Shown: one piece after another, positions 48,549 to 60,400 of the stretch | Layout of the letters: each line of letters opens with the position of its first letter | Position numbering within the stretch: position 1 is the stretch's first letter | Assembly (NCBI GenBank): GCA_039707655.1 | Contig: CM077671.1 | Span: 305,350,509-305,414,508 of the forward strand | From: Elymus sibiricus | Taxonomy: Eukaryota; Streptophyta; Magnoliopsida; Poales; Poaceae | Direction of reading: 5' to 3' | Length of the DNA stretch: 64,000 nt | Position numbers and translations under genes: made by a program | The notes under the pieces: generated by a model | The model's input: only the letters and a program-made list of their open reading frames with translations | The model's database searches: none | Told to the model about the DNA's origin: nothing

Positions 48549-51335
48549 CTAAGTTACCTCAATGGGGATGTGCACATCCCCAACAATAAGTATATCATAT
48601 TTCTTTTTGACAGTAGGTAGAGGTAATTGAAAACTTCCAATAGTGATGGCCGGAGATTCTTCAATAACATTTATACCATTCACTTGGAATTGTTTCTTCG
48701 GAAAGTGCACCGTGTGCTCATTACCATTAAAATGAAAAGTGACTTTGCTTTTATTGCAATCAATAACAGCCCCTGCAGTATTCAAAAAGGGTCTACCAAG
48801 GATAATCGACATGTTGTCGTCCTCGGGCATCTCAAGACTAACAAAGTCCGTTAAAATAGTAACGTTTGCAACAACAACGGGCACATCCTCACAAATACCA
48901 ATAGGTATGGCCGTTGATTTGTCAGCCATTTGCAATGATATCTCAGTAGGTGTGAGTTTATTCAAATCAAGTCTTTTATATAAGGAGAAAGGCATAACAC
49001 TAACACCGGCTCCCAAATCACACAAAGCAGTTTTGACATAGTTTCTTTTAATGGAGCAAGGTATAGTCGGTATTCCAGGATCTCCAAGTTTTTTAGGTAC
49101 TCCATCCTTAAAAGAATAATTAGCAAGCATGGTGGAGATTTCAGCTTCAGGTATTTTTCTCTTATTAGTGATGATGTCTTTCATATACTTTGCGTAAGGG
49201 GCCATCTTTAGGATATCGGTTAAGCGGGTACGCAAAAAGACTGGCCTAATCATTTCAAGAAAGCGCTCAAATTCTTCACCATCCTTTTTCTTAGATGGCT
49301 TAGGTGGAAATGGCATGGGTTTCTGAACCCATGGCTCTCTTTCTTTACCATGTTTCCTAGCCACAAAGTCTCTTTTATCATACCGTTTATTTTTAGGTTG
49401 TGGGTTATCAAGATCAGGAGCAGGCTCTATTTCAACATCATTATCTGGTTCTTTATCATTACTAGGTTGAGCATCATCGTGAACATCATCATTATCACTA
49501 GGTGAATGTTCACTACCAGATTGAGTTTCAGCATCGGAAATAGAGGCATCATTATTATTAGGAGGATTTTGTGTCTCAGGTTCACTAGAGGTATGCAAAG
49601 TCCTATCATTTTTCTTTTTCTTTTTCTTCTTAGAAGGACTAGGTGCATCACTATTAATTTTCTGAGAGTCTTGTTCAATTCTTTTAGGATGACCCTCAGG
49701 ATAAAGTGGTTCTTGGGTCATTCTACCTCCTCTAGTTACTACTCTAGCAGCGAAATCATGCATATTATTATTCATTTCATCAAGCAATTCTTTTTGAGAC
49801 TTAGCAACTTGTTCTAACTGAGTTTGAACCATAGAGGCATGTTTTCCTACACCTCTAACATCATTACTGATTCTAAATAGCAAGTCACTCAAGCGAGCAA
49901 TCATATCAGAATTACATTTCAATTGTTTCAGAACATGAGCATTGAAATGATCTTGCTTCATAATATAGTTGTCAAACTCATATAAGCACTGACTAGGATG
50001 TTTATTGTGAGGGATGTCACTTTCATTAAACTTTAATAAAGAATTTACCTCTACCACCTGTGGAGGTGGTGGTGTGTCAAGGCCATGTATTTCTTCAATA
50101 GGTGGTAAATTCTTAACATCCTCAGCTTTAATACCTTTTTCCTTCATAAATTTCTTTGCCTCTTGCATATCTTCAGGACTGAGAAATAAGATACCCCTCT
50201 TCTTCGGAGTGGGTTTAGGCGGTGGTTCAGGAAGAGTCCAATCATCATAATTCTTCAATATGTTATTCAATAATTCCTCAGCTTGTTCAACAGTTCGTTC
50301 CCTAAAAACACAACCATCACAACTATCTAGGAAGTCCCTAGAAGCATCAGTTAGTCCATTATAGAAGATATCAAGTATTTCATTTTTCTTAAGAGGATGA
50401 TCATGCAAAGCATTAAGCAATTGGAGAAGCCTCCCCCAAGCTTGTGGGAGACTCTCTTCTTCAATTTGCACAAAGTTAAATATTTCCTGTAAGGCAGCTT
50501 GTTTCTTATGAGCAGGAAAATATTTTTCAGAGAAGTAGTAGATCATATCCTGGGGACTACGCACACAACCAGGAGCAAGAGTATTGTACCATGTCTTAGC
50601 ATCACCCTTTAATGAGAACGGGAATAACTTAAGGATATAATAGTAGCGAATCTTCTCATCATGAGCAAAGAGGGTGGCTATATCATTCAGCTTCGTAAGG
50701 TGTGCCACTACAGTTTCAGTTTCAAAGCCATGAAAAGGATCAGATTCAACCAAAGTAATTAACTCTGGGTCGACAGAGAACTCATAATCCTTATCGGTAA
50801 CAAAGATGGGTGAAGTAGCAAACTTAGGATCACATTTCATTCTAGCATTCAAAGTCTTTTCCTTATACTTGCATAGCAATTTCTTAAGATCGTCTCTATC
50901 CTTGCAAGAAAGAATTTCTCTAGTTATCTCCTTGTCCATAACATAACCTTCAGGTATCTTAGGCATTTCAAACTTAGGAGAGCTGGGACTAATAGGAGTT
51001 TCATAATTATCATCAGTTTCATAGGCTTCATCAGTTTCAACAGTCTCAACAATTTCAGTAGTTTCATTCTCTTTAGCTCTAGCAATTTGTTCATCAAGAA
51101 ATTCTCCTAGCGGCACATTATCATCAAGCATGGTACTAGCATCATCAATAGCATAATTCATAGCAGAGGTAGCATCATCAATAACTTGCGGCATATCAGG
51201 ATTACTAGCATGCGGTGGTGTTGCAAGCTTACTCATAACAGAAGGTGAATCAAGTGCAGAGTGTGATGGCAGTTCCTTACCTCCCCTCGTAGTAGAGGGA
51301 AAAATCTTGGTCTTAGTATCCTTCAGATTCTTCAT
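48549..51335 (-). CDS. Gag-aspartic protease polyprotein of element H (928 aa)
   Basis: One unbroken frame of 928 codons. The retrotransposon gag core is at about residues 195-345 (FPFSLKGDAKTWYNTL at 238-253). An acidic, Thr/Glu-rich N-terminal region spans about 60-120. A Lys-rich patch SPSKKKKKKKND lies near 580, with acidic Asp/Glu/Asn low-complexity sequence after it. The aspartic protease has active site ALCDLGAGVSVMP (Asp773), where DLG stands in place of the usual DTG, as in Athila-type elements, and a second motif IILGRPFLNTAGAVIDC (about 850). There is no CCHC knuckle. The start is 79 bases below the 5' LTR, just after the primer site. Gag would form the particle and the protease would cut it; no pol follows. 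With near-identical LTRs this frame looks recently functional. Confidence 0.9.
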   Translation of the reverse strand: MKNLKDTKTKIFPSTTRGGKELPSHSALDSPSVMSKLATPPHASNPDMPQVIDDATSAMNYAIDDASTMLDDNVPLGEFLDEQIARAKENETTEIVETVETDEAYETDDNYETPISPSSPKFEMPKIPEGYVMDKEITREILSCKDRDDLKKLLCKYKEKTLNARMKCDPKFATSPIFVTDKDYEFSVDPELITLVESDPFHGFETETVVAHLTKLNDIATLFAHDEKIRYYYILKLFPFSLKGDAKTWYNTLAPGCVRSPQDMIYYFSEKYFPAHKKQAALQEIFNFVQIEEESLPQAWGRLLQLLNALHDHPLKKNEILDIFYNGLTDASRDFLDSCDGCVFRERTVEQAEELLNNILKNYDDWTLPEPPPKPTPKKRGILFLSPEDMQEAKKFMKEKGIKAEDVKNLPPIEEIHGLDTPPPPQVVEVNSLLKFNESDIPHNKHPSQCLYEFDNYIMKQDHFNAHVLKQLKCNSDMIARLSDLLFRISNDVRGVGKHASMVQTQLEQVAKSQKELLDEMNNNMHDFAARVVTRGGRMTQEPLYPEGHPKRIEQDSQKINSDAPSPSKKKKKKKNDRTLHTSSEPETQNPPNNNDASISDAETQSGSEHSPSDNDDVHDDAQPSNDKEPDNDVEIEPAPDLDNPQPKNKRYDKRDFVARKHGKEREPWVQKPMPFPPKPSKKKDGEEFERFLEMIRPVFLRTRLTDILKMAPYAKYMKDIITNKRKIPEAEISTMLANYSFKDGVPKKLGDPGIPTIPCSIKRNYVKTALCDLGAGVSVMPFSLYKRLDLNKLTPTEISLQMADKSTAIPIGICEDVPVVVANVTILTDFVSLEMPEDDNMSIILGRPFLNTAGAVIDCNKSKVTFHFNGNEHTVHFPKKQFQVNGINVIEESPAITIGSFQLPLPTVKKKYDILIVGDVHIPIEVT

Positions 51336-51384
51336 AGTGATAGATTGATATAAATCCCAAGTGACTCAACAAATATTGCTATGC

Positions 51385-51402
51385 TCCCCGGCAACGGCAC
51401 CA
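51385..51402 (-). promoter_or_regulatory. Primer-binding site of element H
   Basis: On the minus strand TGGTGCCGTTGCCGGGGA, 11 bases below the 5' LTR; the common TGGCGCCGTTGCCGGGGA (tRNA-Asp) type of Athila-like Gypsy elements with one change. Confidence 0.8.
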
Positions 51403-51413
51403 GAAAAAGGTCT

Positions 51414-52826
51414 TGATAACCCACAAGTATAGGGGATCGCAACAGTTTTTGAGGGTAGAGTATTCAACCCAAATTTATAGATTCGACACAAGGGGAGCCA
51501 AAGAATACTTGAGAGTATTAGCAGTTGAGTTGTCAATTCAACCACACCTGGAGATTAAATATCTGCAGCAGAGTGATCAGTAGCACAGTAATATGATAGT
51601 TTGATAGCAGTAGTGACGGTAACAGTAGCGGTAACAGTAATAGCAGCAGTTTTGTAGCAGTTGGAACAGTAGCAGCAGCAATAGTAACTTAGCAAGAACA
51701 ATAAGTGGAGAACTCGTAGGCACTGAATCGGTAACTCGTTGGATGATATTCATCATGTAACAGTCATAACCTAGGGCGACACAGAACTAGCTCCAGTTCA
51801 TGAATGTAATGTAGGCATGTATTCCGTAAATAGTCATACGTGCTTATGGAAAAGAACTTGCATGACATCTTTTGTCCTACCCTCCCGTGGAAGCGGGGTC
51901 CATAAGGAAACTAAGGGATATGAAGGCCTCCTTTTAATAGAGAACCGGAACAAAGCATTTACACATGGTGAATACATGAACTCCTCAAACTACGGTCATC
52001 ACCGCGAAGTATCCCAAATATTGTCACTATGGGGTTGACGGATCATAACACGTAATAGGTGCATATGACTAGGCAAGATCGGATCAAGAACATAGATATA
52101 GAGATGATAACATAAACGGTTCAGATCTGAAATCATGGCACTCGGGCCCTAGTGACAAGCATTAGGCATAGCAAAGTCATAGCAACATCAATCTCAGAAC
52201 ATAATGGATACTAGGGATCAAGCCCTAACAAAACTAACTCGATTACATGATGAATCTCATCCAACTCCTCACCGACCAGCAAGCCTACGAAGGAATTACT
52301 CACTCCCGGTGGGGAGCATCATGGAATTGGCGATGGAGAAAGGTTTGTGATGACGAAGACCGAAGATTCCCCTCTCCGGAGCCCCAAACGGGCTCCAGAT
52401 CTGGCCTCCCGATGAAGAACCGGAGGTGGCGGCGGCTCCGTATCCTGAAACGCGATAATTCTTTCTCTCTGATTTTTTTCTCCGAAATTAGGAATTTATA
52501 GTGGCGGAGTTAGGGAAAGTGGGGCCACGAGGTGGGCACAACCCACCAGGGCGCGCCTAGGGGGCCTGGCGCTCCCTGGTGGGTGATGCTAACCCTGGCC
52601 CCCCTCTTCGGTGTATTTTGGCTCCAATAATTCTCATTTATTCTGAAATAAATCTCCAAAAAGTTTCGTTCCATTCCGAGAACTTTTATTTCTGCACAAA
52701 AACAACACCATGGTAATTCTGCTGAAAACAGCGCCAGTCCGGGTTAGTTCCATTCAAATCGTGCAAATTAGAGTCCAAAACAAGGGCAAAAGAGTGAGGA
52801 AAAGTAGATACGTTGGAGACGTATCA
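51414..52826 (-). repeat. 5' LTR of element H
   Basis: 1413 bp, same length and ends as 44416-45828. Followed on the plus side by the target duplication CTGAA. It must contain the promoter; no clear TATA box was pinned down. Confidence 0.93.
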
Positions 52827-52831
52827 CTGAA

Positions 52832-53373
52832 CTAACCATATGATTGGTGATCGAAGCCTACTCATGGACTCAACCCTATGTCCTCCTACTCAAAATCATA
52901 TCATATTTGCTGACAAAGGGAAAAACAAGGTATGGGGTCTAGGTAGGGTTGCTATCTCAAAGGATGGACACATGGATAAAGTGATGCTTGTAGAATCTCT
53001 TGGATACAACCTAATGCCCGTCTCAATGCTTTGTGATCTTGATATGATTGTCATCTTTGGAAAATTCCGCTACATTATGCTAATGGTCTCTGATAAATCC
53101 AAAGTCTTGGTAGGTTTTCTAAGAGGTGACTTATAGGTAGATTTCTCTGCATGACCACAACTTGCCAAATGTATTCTAGCAAAGGCTCCAGAATGCTTGC
53201 AATGGCATCAACGGCTAGGACATGCTGGCATGAGGAACTTGCACACCCTTGTGAAGAAGAAGCAGATTATTGGCATCGAGGGCATCAAGTTCAAGAAGGA
53301 TCATATGTGTGGAGCCTCCGAAGTTGGGAAGATGACTAGGGCCAAACATCCCTCGAAGACAATCATGACGACC
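52832..53373 (+). pseudogene. Maximus-like Copia protease and integrase start, broken and cut
   Basis: Continues directly from 44410: WILDSG, a stop codon where Cys would be expected, then TNHMIGDRSLL across the removed insertion. It then gives the protease body (KVWGLGRVAISKDGHM, YNLMPVSMLCDL), and after a frame change GAG-pre-integrase (WHQRLGHAGMRNLHTLV near 53200) ending ..TRAKHPSKTIMT at the next insertion (53374). The second zinc-binding pair has one Cys replaced (CGASEVGKM). The rest of the element lies beyond the window edge. Confidence 0.8.
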
Positions 53374-53870
53374 TGATACTCGTGATCTGCATTGGGTTTT
53401 CCGTGAAGAGGAACCCGTTATCGCAGCACAAAGTGGGTAAGTATTTCCCTCAATTATGAAACCAAGGTTTATCGAACCAATAGGAATATCAATCCTCAAC
53501 CGTCTCCAGTGGCTGCACACAAATGAACAAACAACTTGCACCCAACGCGGGCAAGAGGATTGTCAATCCCCTTGATCTCATTATTTGCAAGCAAATGAGT
53601 TGTGTAGATAATTTTAAATTGCAAAATAAAATAAAAATTAAATAAAGGCAGCAAGGTAATAGTAGCATTTGTAAATATATAAGTGAATACACCTGGGGGC
53701 CATAGTTTTCCCTAGCGGCATCTCTCATGTAGGCAGCATACGATGGGTAACAAATTACTATTGAGCAATTGATAGAAAAGCGGATAATTATGCGATTTTC
53801 ACAGCAATGATCATGTATATATAAGCATCACGTCCATAAACAAATAGGCCGACCCCTGCCTGCACCTATT
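53374..53870 (-). mobile_element. Gypsy LTR family F, inverted, first segment
   Basis: Begins TGATACTCGTGATCTGCATT on the plus strand, which is the reversed 3' end of the same LTR found at 1-648. The likely target duplication is CGACC at 53369-53373; its partner lies outside. Interrupted by the intact Copia at 53871. Confidence 0.75.
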
Positions 53871-55998
53871 TGTAGGAGATATGCCCTAGAGGCAGTAATA
53901 TCAGTTACTTTTGTATCTCAGAGTTTGTAATGAATGTTTATGATCCATGCTGTAACTGCAATGATTCTCGAGTCTACAATAACCACGAGGCTTGGAGGGA
54001 AACTCATGTGCACGTGTGGTATAATAAACGGTAAATTGTATTCCTAGTCTTGCCTCTAAGACTGGCTCAAGTATTGCATGATGATCTGTTTTCCTGATCA
54101 TGGGCATGGCTATGCCGGCAATTTTGAGGGCACGATGTTGGTAGAACACTTGTGTTGAATCGACCCAAATTGATGTTATACTATGAGATATATTCATCAC
54201 AAGTTAATGGTTAAATAACACAGAGATAGTTAATGTTTGCATGATTCCTTAGACCATGAGAGTATCGAGTTTCTTCATGCTTGCTTCATGAACTTTGGGG
54301 TTTGTTAAACGTCATCCGTAAATGGGTGGCTATTACGGCGGCTTACGGGTTCATGGAAAAGTATGTCAAGTAACTTGATAGATCAAGATTGGGATTTGCT
54401 CCTCCGACGTTGGAGAGATATCTCTGGGCCCTCTCGGTGTTACGGTATCCATCATCGTCTGGCCAGACACTTTGTGATTTGATCACGGGGATGCCGGAAC
54501 ACGGGAACGAGAAAAGAGAACAATACCGGCAACGAGGTAACTGGCATTGTGAACAAGTTGTTGATCCACGAGGATGCCTACATGTCTCACCTCGGGAAAT
54601 TGTAACATATCGCGAAGCAACAGGAATAGCACACGGCAACTGGAGGTTCACTCGAATATTCATTCGTGTGGGTATAGGGGTCAATATGGGTGTCCACGGC
54701 TCCGATGTTGATCATTGATCGGAAGGGGTTCCGGGTCATGTCTATGCTTCACCGAATCTATAGGGTCACACGCTTAAGGGTCATCTATCTGCTGAATACT
54801 AGACAGGGAGTCTGAGAGAAAATCACCGAAAAAGTTTCGGACGCCGGAAAAGTTTCGGACAGCGGAAAAGTTCCGCAGAGAGAACACCGGAACAGTTTCG
54901 GTAAAACTGAAAAGTTGTTTCAGGGGATACCATTAAGTCAAATTGGTTTCGGCACATGCCTGATAATTCTTGGAGGATGCCAGAATCATTCTGGAAACTT
55001 TCTGGAATTTTCCGGGATGAAAACCGGAAATGTTCCGGAGCTGCCGAAACCGCTTCAGATGCTTTTCGCTGATGAAAATCACTAAACCGGAATTGTTCCG
55101 GATCGCATTGAAAATTATTTTAGTGGGGTACTGGAATTGTTCTAAGCCACATAAATATTTTCAGTTCGACCGGACGCTGAAAAATGTCGTCATGAATAGT
55201 GAAAGTGCTTTTTGGATATTTTTGGAAAAACACCTTTTTGGATATTTCCAAAAAGGCTTCTAGAAGGGATTGGGGAGCAAGCAAGATCCTCATGGGGGGG
55301 GGGGGGGTGCAAGGGGTGGCCGGCCAAGGGTGGAGCTCCTCCATGGAGCTCCACATGGCACCCTTTTTCCTTCTTATGTTTTTTATGTGTGACATAAAGT
55401 GGGGGTAGTTTGGTATTTTCTAGTGCCAACCCTACCCCTTGGTTTTCCTATAAATAGAGGAGATGTGGGCTGCCATCTCTTCATCCTTAGCTCTCATACA
55501 CATGCTTTGCTTTGCAAGCTCTCTCTCTCCCTCCCACGAAAAGAGTTTTTCGTAGAGCCGAAAGGCTGTCTGGGTTCCGGCAGGAACTAGTTCTGGACGA
55601 CGAAGCCCTGCCGGATAGATGACACCGTATGTGTGCAACCACGTAGAGAGGTCGTAGTTTCGATCTTTTGCCCGAGGGGCTGTTCGTGTGTCCTCCCGAA
55701 GGGCTGTCCGAGTCTCCGTTCGAGTTTCGAGGGTCCTCCCGAAGGGCTGTCCGCGACATCGTCCGGGGGACTGTCCGACCGCCTCCCGAAGGGCTGTCCG
55801 ACGAGGGAGTTCATCCTCGCGGTTGGGAGGTTGTAAAATCCTAGCTACGGGGATCTGCACCAACGATCTCCACCGACTCTTCTTCCGCTGCGCTTCGAGT
55901 CGGTACGGATCAAATCAAACCTTGTATACAGTCTCCATAGTGGTCCTGGGCGTGCTCGCTATACCGGAAATTTTTATTTTCTGTCGCGTTCCCCTACA
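53871..55998 (+). repeat. 5' LTR of the intact Copia
   Basis: TGTAGGAGATATGCCCTAGA ... GCGTTCCCCTACA, 2128 bp. Contains a cluster of TTCCGG/CCGGAA motifs (54830-55115), a 14-base G run near 55294-55307, TATAAATA at 55449-55456, and the GGGCTGTCCGA repeat block (55690-55805). Confidence 0.95.
55449..55456 (+). promoter_or_regulatory. TATA box of the intact Copia LTR
   Basis: TATAAATA followed by GAGGAGATG; the same motif is at 62981-62988 in the 3' LTR and near 35501 in the solo LTR. Expected site for Pol II initiation, which would define the start of R about 30 bases further on. Confidence 0.7.
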
Positions 55999-55999
55999 G

Positions 56000-56017
56000 T
56001 GGTATCAGAGCCAGGTT
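56000..56017 (+). promoter_or_regulatory. Primer-binding site (tRNA-iMet)
   Basis: TGGTATCAGAGCCAGGTT, one base beyond the LTR end; the initiator Met tRNA 3' end complement used by most plant Copia elements. Confidence 0.9.
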
Positions 56018-57406
56018 ATGAGTAGATGCATGTTATGATCTAGAATACATGAGATGTATGGGTATTGCATAGTATAATTTTGTAGTAGATGAGATCTCTT
56101 GCTGAAAATTATTTGTGCGGGTAGCAGATGAAATCTGTTACCCGATGTTCCTGTTGCTTCCCTTGAATTTGCGTAGTCCTGATCTTGACGGCATGGTGGA
56201 ATCTCACAAAGTTCTGGCAATCCGCGATCCTTTCATGCTGCTCCTGAGTATGCTGATTGACAGATCAACGAAGTGCTAACAGTTCTTTGGGTTCCACCAT
56301 AGTTAAAGAAAGATGGATGTTTCGCAGACGAGAGGGCAATGCAGATATGATCTGCACGGGGGTCACGCGTATGACGAAGTTTAGTATGGGGCTCGAGATT
56401 TTATTATCTCGTGTTTCATACACCCTGGAAAGTTAATCTAGCAACTTGAATTATCATACTTGATGATGGACGTTGGTAGCTGCGGTTTGAGTAAAAACCT
56501 TAGAAGCCACGTAAAAAAATAAAATTTTGCATAAACCGATTAGAAGCGTCTAACTTGGTTTTGCAGGATGGTTAGCATGTGATGTGGTATAGCAGGTCTC
56601 ATATTAATTTGATTATGTATGATATGACTATATGATGTAATTAACATGACCTGCGTGTCATGATTCGGCATGATGGCTGGAGCCATATGATTGCACTTTA
56701 ATGACCTGCGTGTCAACCTTATATAATGCACTTATTTTATTAGCTATAGAGATAGCAATATTATCTGGTGCATCGACAAGGTGGTGGCAATCTTCGCGAA
56801 GGTGAACACCGACGCGAATGTCGAAGACAAAGAGATACTTGACTTCTCCGTCAGAAAGGGCTATACCATATCATGCTGATTATGAATTGCCTGAGATGTT
56901 TATCCCTTATGTTGCACCCTTCTTGATTGCGCGGTAGTCGCTTTTTATTAGGGTGATCTCTCACTAAAAATATCAAGTAGTTAGTGTTCTCCCAAGTGTA
57001 GCACCGTCACAGCATCCTTCCTTTCGGGGTGCACCATGATCTATATGGGTACGAACGATTGTACGGGTGTAAGGCGGGTGAGGTCAGACCTCGCAGCAAG
57101 ATCACTTGGTTGTCTTGACGTTCATGGCAGGATCGTCCTGAGCTCGGAACACACGCATCGAAAGATGAACAAGAGTCACATGGAGATGTGATCGGCAAGT
57201 TTGCCTACCAATTGGAGTTCGTGACATCGGTGTTCATCTCGAACAATGGCATTGAATTACAATTTGGATCTTGAATCACTCACAATCAATTATGAGAGAT
57301 ATTGATTTGAGTGGGAGCGCTTTTTAGAATAAAATTTTTTATTCACTAGTGCATAAATCATTATGAACAAAGTCTAAGTGAACTTGTGTTTTCCGTTGTA
57401 GATCAA
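56018..57406 (+). other. Untranslated leader of the intact Copia
   Basis: 1.4 kb without a convincing frame. Several short upstream ATGs are present. Twin copies of a TGACCTGCGTGTCA motif occur (about 56646 and 56701). Packaging and dimerisation signals are expected here for the BARE1 group but were not identified. Confidence 0.6.
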
Positions 57407-60400
57407 ATGGCTCGCAATAGCGCGTTCAACTTAGGCCCGATGTTAGAGAAAGAGAAGTTAGCTGCGAATGGAAACAACTATGCGGACTGGGTCCGTGCCC
57501 TGAGGATTGTCCTCAGGAGCGCTAAGAAAGTGTACGTGCTTGACGGACCTCTTCCACCTAAGCCGGCGGAAACAGCCGCGGCAGACATACAAAATGTCTG
57601 GGCCACTAAGGATGATGATTTCAACTTAGTGCAGTGCCTCATGCTGTCTTGCATGAGTTCAGAGCTTCAAAAACGTTTTGAATTCCATAACTCCTTTGAT
57701 ATGATCAAGGATCTGGATGCTCTGTACAAGTTTAATGCACGGTCTGAACGTTTTGATATCATGAAAATGATGGCGGAGGCCAAGATGGCTGAGGGCAGTT
57801 CAGTTGGCGAGCACGTAGTCAATATGATTGGCTACGCTGAAAGGCTTAAAACCCTGGAATTTCCACTTCCGAAAGAGCATGTTATGGACTTGTTGCTAGG
57901 TTCACTCCCCCCGTCTTATGGCGGTTTTATCATGAACTACAACATGAATGGGTTGGACAAAACAGCAAATGAGGTGCTTGCCATGCTGAAAACTGCTGAA
58001 GGAGGACTGCAGAAAAATCGCAAGCAAGTGTTGCTTGTGAATAAAACTGCCAGTTTCAAAAAGAAAGGCAAGCCAAAGAAGGGCAAGGGCGCCGGTAAGA
58101 CCGGCTTCCAACGCAAATCTAAGGGCGGAGCCAAGAATGAAACTGAGTGCTTCTACTGCAAGGGCACAGGTCACTGGAAGAGAAACTGCAAGAAGTATCT
58201 GGAAGATAAGAAGTCCGGAAAAACCGGAAAAGGTATAATTGTTATACAAGTTAATGTCATTGACGTTTTGCTTGCTAGCGAAAATTCTAAGTCTTGGGTA
58301 TTTGATACCGGATCGGTTGCTCACATTTGCAACTCGATACAGGGGCTTCAGAAGGTGCGCAAGCTGGAAAAGAATGAAGTCGTGATGCGTGTCGGGAACG
58401 GCGCTGGGATCGCCGCTCAATCCGTTGGCATTATGCCTCTACGTCTCCCTTCAGGATTTATTTTGGAACTAAGTAACTATTATTTTGTTCCAGCATTGTG
58501 TAGAAACATTATCTCTGGATCATGTTTGGTACACGATGGGTACTCCTACAAGTCTAAGAACAATGGTTGTTCACTTTATTGTAAGGACATATTTTATGGA
58601 TTTGCAACCATTGTTGGGGGCCTTTTCATACTAAATCTTGAATGTGAAAATGATGTCTTTAACGTGAATGCTAAACGCCTTAAGAAAGCTGATACCACCA
58701 CCACTTTCATGTGGCACTGTCGCCTTGGCCACATCGGAAAGAAACGCATGCAAAGACTCCATAAAGATGGAGTTTTGCCGTCCCTTGATTTTGAATCATT
58801 TGACACATGTGAAGCTTGCTTGATGGGAAAAATGACCAAGACGCCGTTCACGGGTCATCCTGAACGGGCGAGTGAATTATTGGAAATAATACATAGTGAT
58901 GTATGTGGTCCAATGAGCACAATCGCACGGGGTGGGTATTTCTACTTCGTAACTTTTACTGATGATTTAAGTAGGTATGGTTATATCTACTTAATGAAGC
59001 ATAAGTCGGAAACCTTTGAAAAGTTCAAAGATTTTCAGAATGAGGTAGAAAATCATCGTAACAAAAAGATTAAGTTTCTGCGGTCTGATCGCGGAGGCGA
59101 ATATCTTAGTCACGAGTTTGGCCAACATCTGAGTGACCGTGGAATCGTTTCACAGCTTACGCCTCCCGGAACTCCACAGCGAAACGGAGTGTCGGAACGA
59201 TGTAACCGAACCCTGTTAGACATGGTAAGGTCGATGATGTCTCTTACAGATCTTCCAATATCTTTTTCGGGTCACGCACTACTCACTGCCGCTTATACAT
59301 TAAACAGAGCACCGTCTAAATCTGTTGAGAAGACGCCATTTGAATTATGGTATGGGAAGAAACCCATTGTGTCGCATCTCAAAATTTGGGGTTGTGAGGC
59401 ATACGTAAAACGTTTACAGCCTAGCAAACTCGATCCCAAAGCAGATAAATGCTACTTTGTAGGTTATCCAATTGAGACCATTGGGTATTCCTTCTATCTT
59501 CCCTCCGAGCACAAAGTGTTTGTCGCTAGAAACGGAGTCTTTCTCGAGAAAGAGTTTCTCGCTAAAGAAGTAAGTAGGAGGACAGTACAACTTAATGAGA
59601 TTAGTGAATCTTCGGCAACCGTTGATATGGCTAAGGAACAGGAAGAAATTCCGCTAATTATCCCTACAACTGAGCCGGAAGTTGTCGCATATGATGCGGA
59701 AACTTCAGACAATGTTGTAACTGAACCGCGCAGATCAGGTAGGGCTATCCAGCCACCTGAGTGGTTTCATAACGAAATCTTCATTCTTGAAGACGATGAA
59801 CCTGCGCACTACAAGGAAGCGATGGCGGGGCCTAGCTCAAGGGAATGGCACAAGGCCATGAAATCCGAAATGGAATCCATGTACGAAAACCAAGTTTGGA
59901 ACTTGGAAGAACGTCCAGATGGCGTAAAACCCATTGGTTGTAAATGGATTTTCAAAAGAAAGACGGACGCGGATGGTAACATTACTGTCCACAAATCTAG
60001 ACTTGTCGCGAAAGGGTTCACGCAAGTTCCAGGAGTGGACTACGACGAGACTTTCTCGCCCGTAGCTATGCTTAGGTCTATTCGGATATTACTAGCAATT
60101 GCTGCTTATTTCGATTATGAAATATGGCAGATGGATGTCAAAACGGCTTTCCTAAATGGAAACCTTGAAAGGGATGTATACATGATACAGCCAGAAGGTT
60201 TTGTCGATCCTAAGAATGCTGGAAAGGTATGTAAGCTTCAGAAAGCCATTTATGGTCTGAAGCAAGCATCAAGGAGCTGGAACATTCGTTTTGATGAAGT
60301 GGTCAAAGAGTTTGGCTTCATCAGGAACGATGAAGAATCTTGTGTGTACAAGAAGTTTAGTGGGAGCGCAAAAGCATTTCTAATCTTGTATGTGGATGAC

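Larger units (their letters stand above)
44416..52826 (-). mobile_element. Element H: non-autonomous Athila-like Gypsy retrotransposon
   Basis: Complete by structure: LTRs 44416-45828 and 51414-52826 (both 1413 bp, TGATACGTCTCC...GGGTTATCA on the minus strand), primer site at 51385, polypurine tract at 45829, and a perfect target duplication CTGAA at 44411-44415 and 52827-52831. The 5.6-kb internal region codes for gag-protease (48549-51335) and a broken second ORF (48013-48490); reverse transcriptase, RNase H and integrase are absent. It must have moved with enzymes supplied in trans. It lies inside the protease region of the Maximus-like element. Confidence 0.92.
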
